Assembly (NCBI RefSeq): GCF_028640845.1
Contig: NC_080539.1
Location: 365,509,233 to 365,573,232, forward strand
Reading direction: 5' to 3'
Length of the DNA: 64,000 nucleotides
From: Ahaetulla prasina
Taxonomy: Eukaryota; Chordata; Lepidosauria; Squamata; Colubridae
The notes beneath the pieces were generated by a model. It saw only the letters and a program-made list of their open reading frames with translations, ran no database searches and had not been told where the DNA came from. Below, in pieces: positions 61,101 to 64,000 of the stretch (positions within the stretch are counted from its first letter, which is position 1; each line of letters opens with the position of its first letter). The translations under genes and the position numbers were made by a program.

Positions 61101-61309
61101 CTATTTATCTTTTTTTAAAAAATCATATTACTGGTCCTTAGGATTTAAAATTATGAATTTAGTGGTCCCTGAGGTACGAAAGGTTGGTGACCCCTGCCTT
61201 AGAATGTAAACTTTTCTTTCTCTCTCTCACTCTTTCTTTCTTTCTTTTTTGGGCTATAAAGGAGAATGACTTTGACCGCCTGGCCTTACAGTACACTCCC
61301 TGTGCATGA
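33956..61309 (+). CDS. COPE: COPE, coatomer epsilon subunit (epsilon-COP), complete, 10 exons
   Basis: Joined exons: 33956-34063, 36832-36894, 39375-39475, 41509-41661, 43819-43872, 46145-46226, 48818-48973, 52720-52788, 58016-58090, 61262-61309. The 909 nt encode 302 residues, against about 308 in mammals as I recall. Epsilon-COP is an alpha-solenoid (TPR-like) subunit that binds alpha-COP and helps stabilise the cytosolic COPI coat used in retrograde Golgi-to-ER transport. Near-identity to vertebrate COPE is clear in [53 protein letters not shown] and [11 protein letters not shown]. The start at 33956 ([15 protein letters not shown]) is the conserved one, although an open in-frame stretch runs upstream to 33677. 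All nine introns are GT-AG. The C-terminus ends QYTPCA before TGA. Confidence 0.98.
34157..34291. mobile_element. Palindromic hAT MITE
   Basis: 135 bp, long nearly perfect arms, 93 bp after the COPE exon 1 donor. Flanks are a poor 8-bp match. Confidence 0.85.
34565..34680. repeat. Unassigned interspersed repeat fragment
   Basis: The GTGAAACTCGAAAAATTAGA / GTGCAAAAGTTCATTTATTT block is one I recall from many fish and reptile genomes but cannot place in a superfamily. Confidence 0.4.
34690..35105 (-). mobile_element. Snake CR1 3' region with degenerate AATAG tail
   Basis: Impure (AATAG)n at 34690-34798, then TTATTAGCCAAGTGTGATTG and the usual body to TTTAGTCAATAGTTTGACAG. Confidence 0.82.
35505..35830 (+). 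mobile_element. CR1 3' end with (TTCTA)n-type tail
   Basis: CAAGAAGCAATGGGTGGAAA to CCCTTCCAACTCTGTTATTT, then a degenerate ATTCT tract to about 35836. Confidence 0.83.
36181..36536. mobile_element. Palindromic hAT MITE expanded into a 66-bp array
   Basis: Flanked by CTATATGA at 36173-36180 and 36537-36544. The left arm plus the flank TSD is repeated: CAGGGGTCTCC starts at 36274, 36340 and 36406 are exactly 66 bp apart, preceded by shorter broken units from 36181. Confidence 0.9.
36832..36894 (+). CDS. COPE: COPE exon 2
   Basis: Encodes [20 protein letters not shown] and Q; 21 codons, acceptor TTTTTAG, donor GTAGGC. Confidence 0.96.
37161..37279. mobile_element. Palindromic hAT MITE with perfect TSD
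   Basis: CAGGAGTCTGCAAACTTTAA variant terminus; flanks CTCTAGCT at 37153-37160 and 37280-37287. Confidence 0.9.
37436..37860. mobile_element. GC-rich hAT-like relic
   Basis: Starts AGGAGTGGGCTTCAAAAATT, includes GGGTGGGCGTGGCC, and carries tandem GGAGGCCTTCCCGAACTTCC units (about 37585-37670). No intact right end located. Confidence 0.5.
37905..38335 (+). mobile_element. L2-type LINE 3' end
   Basis: Last about 70 codons of the L2 ORF ([11 protein letters not shown] to FHRAGLA, stop) plus a 3' UTR with the CTGAGTCCTTCGGGAGAAG hairpin. Confidence 0.88.
38345..39370. other. COPE intron 2, unassigned
   Basis: No repeat family recognised; ORFs are short and lack domains. Confidence 0.5.
39375..39475 (+). 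CDS. COPE: COPE exon 3
   Basis: Encodes [20 protein letters not shown] and on to KESQ plus two bases; acceptor GCACAG. Confidence 0.96.
39480..40030. other. COPE intron 3, AT-rich unassigned
   Basis: AT-rich with A-rich tracts (39620-39730); nothing recognised. Confidence 0.5.
40036..40964. mobile_element. TIR DNA transposon (CAGGTAGTCC family) split by a solo LTR
   Basis: CAAGTAGTCCTCGATTTACA to ATCAAGGACTACCTG; right flank TA. The LTR at 40215-40740 separates GCAATGTCC from the GTCCTGGCTGTGATCCCC continuation. Confidence 0.83.
40215..40740 (+). mobile_element. Solo LTR, family B, with perfect 5-bp TSD
   Basis: TGTTGTGTCTCGTC ... GGACACGACA, 526 bp, flanked by CCAGG (40210-40214 and 40741-40745). 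CTATATAAAGG TATA box at about 40558-40568. Confidence 0.92.
40975..41330 (+). mobile_element. CR1 3' end with long pure (TTCTA)n tail
   Basis: Body to CCCTTCCAAGTCTGTTATTC, then about 95 bp of pure pentanucleotide. Confidence 0.88.
41509..41661 (+). CDS. COPE: COPE exon 4
   Basis: Encodes [20 protein letters not shown] and on to [11 protein letters not shown] plus two bases; the core of the solenoid. Confidence 0.96.
41931..43185. mobile_element. TIR DNA transposon holding a hAT that holds an LTR
   Basis: Outer ends CAAGTAGTCCTCCACCTACG and GTCAAGGACTGCCTG followed by TA. At about 42020 a GGGTGGAATGCTAGCAGTTC hAT begins and ends TTTCACCACTG near 42903, flanked by TTTATAAC. Inside it is an LTR (42257-42874). 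Confidence 0.75.
42257..42874 (+). mobile_element. Solo LTR, family B-related
   Basis: TGTTGTGTCTTCGGCTCTCG start, GGGTATAAAAGCAGG TATA box at about 42574, GGAATAAATTGC poly(A)-like signal near 42803, end near GGGACAGAACA. Confidence 0.75.
43372..43605. repeat. (ATATT)n microsatellite, ~235 bp
   Basis: Nearly pure pentanucleotide with a single register break at about 43487; yields a Tyr/Ile ORF that is not a gene. Confidence 0.97.
43819..43872 (+). CDS. COPE: COPE exon 5
   Basis: Smallest internal exon (54 nt): [17 protein letters not shown]. Acceptor TTTCCAG. Confidence 0.96.
44068..45495. mobile_element. CAGTGATGGC-type hAT split by an L2
   Basis: Begins CAGTGATGGCTAATCTTTTC; the end CTGGCACATGTTCACCATCC is found at 45470-45489. 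Flanks ATTATAGG and ATTATAGA. Confidence 0.7.
44703..45345 (-). mobile_element. L2-type LINE 3' end with (AAT)n tail
   Basis: The (ATA)n tract at 44696-44763 is the antisense 3' tail, followed by TATACCGCCCTTCTCCCGAA and about 100 codons of the C-terminal ORF ([20 protein letters not shown]). Confidence 0.9.
45500..46140. other. COPE intron 5, unassigned
   Basis: No recognised repeat apart from an A-rich stretch at 45898-45925. Confidence 0.5.
46145..46226 (+). CDS. COPE: COPE exon 6
   Basis: Encodes [20 protein letters not shown], then AWVNLAM. Acceptor TTTCTCTTCAG. Confidence 0.96.
46302..46594. mobile_element. TA-flanked TIR element (ATTTTTC..TATAAGA family)
   Basis: CCATATTTTTCTGAGTATAA to GTCTGAAAAATATGG, flanked by TA on both sides. 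Related copy at 55769-56160. Confidence 0.8.
46600..46980. other. COPE intron 6, unassigned
   Basis: Nothing recognised. Confidence 0.5.
46984..47609 (-). mobile_element. Solo LTR, family A, near-complete
   Basis: TGTTGTGACCCAGGCCCAAA to ACCACAACA. The antisense ORF at 47681-47337, rich in Glu, Asp and Ser, is LTR sequence present in every family A copy. Confidence 0.82.
47690..48320. other. Possible further LTR-like repeat
   Basis: Contains recurring AGTCCGTAAG / AGTCCATAAG / AGTCCGTAGG motifs (47885-47960). No ends recognised. Confidence 0.4.
48460..48599. mobile_element. Palindromic hAT MITE with perfect TSD (type copy)
   Basis: 140-bp palindrome flanked by GTCTAGAC at 48452-48459 and 48600-48607. 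A diverged relative sits immediately to the left (about 48340-48445). Confidence 0.94.
48818..48973 (+). CDS. COPE: COPE exon 7
   Basis: Largest exon (52 codons): [35 protein letters not shown]. Donor GTGGGC. Confidence 0.97.
49022..49378 (-). mobile_element. BovB LINE 3' region, antisense
   Basis: TTGTTCAGTCGCTAAACCGT, GCGATCCCATGGACCATAGC, CAGTCTTTCCCAAGATCAGG and TTTAGGATTGACTGATTTGA follow the known BovB/ruminant Bov-tA order. Confidence 0.9.
49384..49723. mobile_element. CAGTGATGGC-type hAT
   Basis: GTGATGGCGAACCTATGGCA to AAAGGTTAGCCATCGCTG, interior rich in CATGCATGTGC-like purine/pyrimidine alternation. Confidence 0.8.
49740..50400. other. COPE intron 7, unassigned
   Basis: A CR1-like patch may exist near 50230-50300; otherwise nothing recognised. 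Confidence 0.4.
50405..51095 (-). mobile_element. LINE-like 3' region, antisense, family unknown
   Basis: Starts with a T-rich tract (antisense A tail), then C/T-rich sequence and TTGAATATAATCAATCCACA. The related block GTTGAATATAGTCAATCC occurs at 59605 and 60444. Confidence 0.55.
51128..51300 (-). mobile_element. tRNA-derived SINE, divergent copy
   Basis: Inverted relative of 3905-4045 (TATACCGCTTCATAGTGCTT, GGAAGGCTGAGTC). Confidence 0.6.
51310..52010. other. COPE intron 7, right part
   Basis: Holds a diverged palindromic-MITE relative at about 51425-51515; the remainder is unassigned. Confidence 0.45.
52005..52640 (-). mobile_element. Snake CR1 3' region with switched tail (GATG > GGAA > GAAA)
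   Basis: Instead of AATAG, the tail passes through GGAT, GGAA and GAAA units (51985-52125) before TTCTTTATTGGCCAAGTGTG and the normal body to 52640. Confidence 0.85.
52720..52788 (+). CDS. COPE: COPE exon 8
   Basis: Encodes [20 protein letters not shown], then TPE; 23 codons. Acceptor CCCTTTCAG. Confidence 0.96.
52851..53270. mobile_element. TIR DNA transposon (CAGGTAGTCC family), older copy
   Basis: GAGGTAGTCCTTGACTTACA to CAGGGACTA; a (TTAA)n run at 53090-53124. It is directly followed by the next copy. Confidence 0.7.
53328..53591 (+). mobile_element. tRNA-derived SINE with L2-type tail
   Basis: GTGTGGCTCAGGCTGTAAGA head to GCCGCCCTGAGTCTTCGGAG tail and A-rich end. Confidence 0.85.
53882..53979 (-). 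mobile_element. 98-bp Snake CR1 insertion with 14-bp TSD
   Basis: Flanked by TTAACAAATGTTTC at 53868-53881 and 53980-53993: a 5'-truncated LINE-style insertion that retained only the terminus and the AATAG tail. Confidence 0.93.
54238..54834. mobile_element. Serial-hairpin hAT-like element, copy 5, perfect TSD
   Basis: CAGTGGTGAAATG ... CATTTCACCCCTG, 597 bp, flanked by ATTTGTGA at 54230-54237 and 54835-54842. The best-bounded member. Confidence 0.93.
55002..55312. mobile_element. TA-flanked TIR element (CCGTGTTTCCCTGAAAATAAG family)
   Basis: Both ends carry GTTTCCCTGAAAATAAGAC-like repeats; TA at 55000-55001 and 55313-55314. Confidence 0.8.
55769..56160. mobile_element. TIR element (GGACTATAAGACGCAC family) with central palindrome
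   Basis: CCGTATTTTTTTGGACTATA to TATAGTCCGAAAAATATAG; TTTTTGAGGCTTTCAAAAGC-type palindrome near 55965-56000. Confidence 0.78.
56200..56275. repeat. (TCCC)n/(TC)n/(TG)n compound microsatellite
   Basis: CTCCCTCCCTCCC passes to TCTCTCTC and TGTGTGTG. Confidence 0.9.
56536..57455. mobile_element. Tc1/mariner-like relic split by a Sauria SINE
   Basis: Terminal repeats GTGGCCAAAATTGTGGAAAC and its complement (GTGGCCAAACTTGTGGAAAGC on the minus strand). Across the SINE the sequence reads DLNPIE then NLWSQLK, the C-terminal Tc1 transposase motif that includes the last catalytic acidic region. The rest of the transposase is missing. Confidence 0.85.
56679..57008 (+). mobile_element. Sauria-type SINE with perfect 12-bp TSD
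   Basis: Flanked by AACCCAATTGAA at 56667-56678 and 57009-57020; 330 bp from the tRNA-like head to ACCTTTACCT. Confidence 0.94.
57460..58010. other. COPE intron 8, unique-looking
   Basis: GC-moderate sequence without recognised repeat. ORFs here (57485-58099 minus) have no domain and overlap COPE exon 9 antisense. Confidence 0.5.
58016..58090 (+). CDS. COPE: COPE exon 9
   Basis: Encodes [20 protein letters not shown], then EYQAK; 25 codons with a long T-tract acceptor. Confidence 0.97.
58733..58996. mobile_element. TIR DNA transposon (CAGGTAGTCC family), diverged
   Basis: AGGCAGTTCTCAAGTTATAA to AATTGAGGATTACCTG. Confidence 0.65.
59225..60058. mobile_element. TIR DNA transposon (CAGGTAGTCC family) with LINE-like and L2 insertions
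   Basis: CAGGTAGTCCTCGACGTACG to GTCAAGGGCTGCCTG, flanked by TA. Interrupted by a T-rich LINE-like end (59331-59655, with TTCTTGCCA on both sides) and an L2 scrap (about 59939-60029). Confidence 0.78.
60509..60850. repeat. 41-bp minisatellite, ~8 units
   Basis: GTTAAGTGAATC starts recur exactly every 41 bp (60509, 60550, 60591 ... 60837). The unit derives from the CAGGTAGTCC transposon interior. Confidence 0.95.
61000..61196 (+). mobile_element. hAT-like element (GGTCACCAAC family), best copy
   Basis: CAGTGGTCACCAACCAGTGG to AAAGGTTGGTGACCCCTG, about 60 bp before the last COPE exon; complementary ends. Confidence 0.78.
61262..61309 (+). CDS. COPE: COPE exon 10 (stop codon)
   Basis: Encodes [15 protein letters not shown] and TGA at 61307-61309. 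The acceptor CTATAAAG follows a pyrimidine-rich tract at 61210-61250. Confidence 0.96.
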   Translation, partial: ENDFDRLALQYTPCA

Positions 61310-61545
61310 TGCCTCAAATCTGCAGCATCTTGAGAAGTTGGATTCAGCCCAAGCGTCTCCTAGGAATCACTCTCTCTGGCCTAGTAAAAACTGGACATTT
61401 CCCTGAGAGCAAAGCAATCCAGGGTTTTCCGATGCGGTTTCTCCAGTTATCTTTGGTCTCCTGTTTTAAGCAAAGACCTGGTGGAATAGAGACTCGGAAA
61501 TGCCAAACTTTTCGACATTCCCAATAAATCCTCCATTAGGTTTGC
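61310..61545 (+). terminator. COPE: COPE 3' UTR with AATAAA poly(A) signal
   Basis: AATAAA at 61523-61528, about 215 nt after the stop, preceded by no other canonical hexamer. The cleavage site is inferred to be near 61545. Confidence 0.7.
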
Positions 61546-61549
61546 TTGT

Positions 61550-62150
61550 GAGACAGTTTCCAATCTACTTTTTCTATCAAATTATTGATGAGCCTCTTCT
61601 TCTTCCAGGTGGCCCCCACAGCCGTTTCTTTGGCATTTTTTTTCACAAAGCTGCGAGTTGCGTGTGGGACCATTTTTGGACACACTTGATTATCCCTGGG
61701 TATTTTAAGTTCTTTTTTTGTTCATTTGTAATTGAAGCACAGAGTTCACCAGCAGGTTTCTGTATGGTGAAAAAAGTGATTTTTGCAGACATCTTGAGAT
61801 TTATTTATATCGCATCTTTATTATATTTATAAATAACTCAAGGCAGCAAAAACACACACTGCTTCTACCTCCTCCTATTTTTCTCACAACAACCCTGAGA
61901 GGTGGGTTGGGCAGCGTGTGACTGGCCCAAAATCATCCAACCAGTTTTCATGCCCGTGGTAGGACTAGAACTCACTATCTCTTGGTGATTAGCCCAAAGT
62001 CACCCCGGACAGCTTTTAGGTCTAAGACTAGGGACTAGAACTCACAGTCTTCTGATGATTGGCTCAAAATCACCCAGCCGGCTTTCATGCCTCAGGCGGG
62101 ACTAGAACTCACAGACTCCTGGTTTCTAGCCTGGTGTCTTAACCATTTCA
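61550..62150. other. COPE 3' flank, unassigned
   Basis: Contains three similar segments at about 61920-61985, 61990-62050 and 62055-62110 (each with GGACTAGAACTCAC and a CAGTC/CAGAC-like run), a local degenerate tandem repeat. Confidence 0.55.
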
Positions 62151-62154
62151 GTTG

Positions 62155-62405
62155 TTCACTAATTACTAACGTGGTTAAGTGAATCTGACTCCCCCATTGA
62201 CTTTGCTCCTGTCAGAAGGTTGCAAAGGGATCACATGACCCCGAGATGCTGCTACCGTCATAAATGTGAGTCTGTTGCCAAGCGTCTGAATTTTGATCAC
62301 GTGTCTGTAGGGGTGCTGCAACGGTCCTGTGAAAAAATGGTCATAAATCCCTTTTTTCCCCAGTGCTGTTCTAACTTCAAACAGTCACTAAATGAAGTAC
62401 CTGTA
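62155..62405. mobile_element. TIR DNA transposon fragment (CAGGTAGTCC family)
   Basis: GTTAAGTGAATCTGACTCCC through AGTCACTAAATGAAGTACCTGT; one end missing. Confidence 0.65.
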
Positions 62406-62569
62406 TCCATGCATTCCTTCCTTCCCTGGGCTAAGCTTGAAAATCAGTTTGTGGTGCAGAACATCACACAAAATGCACCGTTAGGCTAGAAAGCCTCAAC
62501 GAGACAGGCTTTCTCTCTGCCCGGCCTACCTTGCCTGCAAAGCCGCCACCTCATTCTGCAAAGGACTCC

Positions 62570-62885
62570 CCACCTCTGGTCGTTCCCAACACCGTTTCAA
62601 AGCCGAAGAGCCAGCGCTGTCCGAAGACGTCTCCGTGGTCATGTGGCCGGCATGACTCAACGCCAGAGGCGCACGGAATACTGTTACCTTCCCAGCAAAG
62701 GGGGTCCCTATTTTTTCTACCTGCATTTTTTTAACGTGCTTTTGACCTGTTAGGTTGGCAGAAGCTGGGACGAGCAACGGGATCTCACCCCGTTACGCGG
62801 CAGCACTAGGGATTCGAACCGCCGAGCTGCCGACTTTTCAATCGGCAAGCTCAGCGTCTTAGCCACTGAGCCACCGCATCCCTTC
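62570..62885 (-). mobile_element. Sauria-type SINE, inverted
   Basis: The right end GTCTTAGCCACTGAGCCACC is the complement of the tRNA-like head, with GATTCGAACCGCCGAGCTGC as the box B region. The (ACCTTT)n end is lost at the left. Confidence 0.88.
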
Positions 62886-62889
62886 CGTC

Positions 62890-63540
62890 TGCAAAGCAAA
62901 GTGCAAATCGCGAAACAGGGCAGCAAGCCAGCCCCCCCCCCCCCAAGTCGAGCCAAACCGACGTCCTTCTGTTGCATCATGGCTCTCTTTTCCTTCGTTG
63001 GCATTTAGTTAAAAAGGGGTGGGTGGATGGACAAAAGATGGCGTGGGAACGTAGTAGCCTGCCTCTCCCTTCCCCTTGGCCTCTAAGCAGGCGGGGGGGG
63101 GGAGGGGGAAACAGGAGGAGGGGAACACGAAGGGAGGGGGAGATTTAAAACTTCCCCCCCCCCATGCTTTTGTACCTGACTCACTTGCAGCATTTCTGAA
63201 TGGCCTCATTGTCATGTTCCCTGGGTTGGTTTTTGGGGTGGGAGGGAGGGAGAGCCATGCTGTTCTGGGCTAGAATTGGCTGGTGGGTCTGAGGGTGAGG
63301 AATGAATGTTTCCTTTGTCTGCCAGGCCTCTGGCCCTTGGTTGACGGCCTGTGAGGAATGAATGAAGTTTTAAAACCAAGGAAACAATGGGGACACAGCC
63401 TGTCTTCTCTTCCTGCTGGGGTGACGGTACAGGAGGCCAAAATTCCGCCTTCTTCGGGAAGGAGGAGTCTCCCCCAAGCTGCAAGAAATAACCCAAAAAT
63501 GTTGGCAAGTTTTCCTCTGGATGGACAAGATGATTCCTCT
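62890..63540. other. 3' intergenic, G-rich, unassigned
   Basis: Several C or G homopolymer runs; no gene or repeat recognised. Confidence 0.5.
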
Positions 63541-63544
63541 GGAT

Positions 63545-64000
63545 GGACAAGATCAAAAAAGCCAACACAGTTCTGGACTGCATAAACAGAGGGATAGAAT
63601 CAAGATCACGTGAAGTGTTAATACTACTTTATAATGCTTTGGTAAGGCCACACTTGGAATATTGCATTCAGTTTTGGTCGCCGCGATGTAAAAAAAATGT
63701 GGAGACTCTAGAAAGAGTGCAGAGAAGAGCAACAAAGAGGATTAGGGGATTGGAGGCTAAAACATGAAGAACGGTTGCAGGAACTGGGTACGTCTAGTTT
63801 AATGAAAAGAAGGACTAGGGGAGACATGATAGCAGTGTTCCAATATCTCAGGGGTTGCCACAAAGAAGAGGGAGTCAAGCTATTCTCCAAAGCACCTGAG
63901 GGTAGAACAAGAAGCAATGGGTGGAAACTAATCAAGGAGAGAAGCAACAGAACTAAGGAGAAATTTCCTGACAGAACAATCAATCAGTGGAACAACTTGC
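63545..64000 (+). mobile_element. CR1 LINE fragment running off the window
   Basis: From AAAAAAGCCAACACAGTTCT (degenerate CR1 C-terminal coding) into the 3' region at 63830-64000. Confidence 0.83.

Larger units (their letters stand above)
60193..61200. repeat. Tandem duplicate of 59335-60190
   Basis: 60193-60510 repeats 59338-59660 almost base for base, and 60877-61085 repeats 59984-60190. The second copy lacks about 220 bp present in the first and has the minisatellite in its place. Confidence 0.88.

Noticed and set aside
63212..63583. 123-residue minus-strand ORF as a downstream gene
   Set aside because: No recognisable domain and it runs into a CR1 fragment.

Overview
The window is a stretch of squamate reptile nuclear DNA, most likely from an advanced (colubroid) snake. 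The evidence is the repeat set: Sauria-type tRNA SINEs ending in (ACCTTT)n, BovB LINE ends, CR1 3' ends that run straight into (TTCTA)n or (AATAG)n microsatellites, L2-type LINEs, and many hAT-like non-autonomous DNA transposons. No bacterial, CRISPR, rRNA or free-standing tRNA gene is present.

Two conserved housekeeping genes account for all convincing host coding sequence. They lie head to head. DDX49 (DEAD-box RNA helicase, ribosome biogenesis) reads leftward from an ATG at 32038. Twelve exons (421 codons) are in view down to 1760, and the terminal exon lies beyond the left edge. COPE (epsilon-COP of the COPI vesicle coat) reads rightward from 33956 to a stop at 61309 in ten exons (302 residues), with a poly(A) signal at about 61523. 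Reading frame is kept across every junction, the 20 complete introns are GT-AG, and all helicase motifs are intact, so both genes look functional. The arrangement agrees with the DDX49/COPE divergent pair of other vertebrates. The intergenic space is about 1.9 kb: a DDX49-side promoter (two CRE palindromes, inverted CCAAT, ZNF143-like motif) and a COPE-side promoter (CCAAT boxes, ETS site) separated by a hAT MITE, a BovB end and an L2 end.

The rest is intron packed with transposons, often nested: a hAT element holding a second hAT and a tRNA-SINE that itself holds an L2 (9757-12480); a TA-flanked TIR element holding a hAT holding an LTR (41931-43185); a TIR element split by an L2 (17293-18987); another split by a solo LTR (40036-40964); a Tc1-like relic split by a Sauria SINE (56536-57455). 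Clean target-site duplications let many insertions be ordered in time. The most interesting non-genic signals are (1) a palindromic ~115-150 bp hAT MITE present about 20 times, whose readable 8-bp duplications all carry TA at positions 4-5 and whose arms resemble a ZNF143 site; (2) a 460-620 bp hAT-like family built from serial hairpins; (3) repeats recruited at splice acceptors of DDX49 exons 2 and 5; and (4) minisatellites grown out of transposon pieces (36181-36536 and 60509-60850).

At the far left (about 70-485) is a broken retrocopy-like coding fragment, tentatively of centrobin. The 3' flank of COPE (61310-64000) holds only repeats and unassigned sequence.
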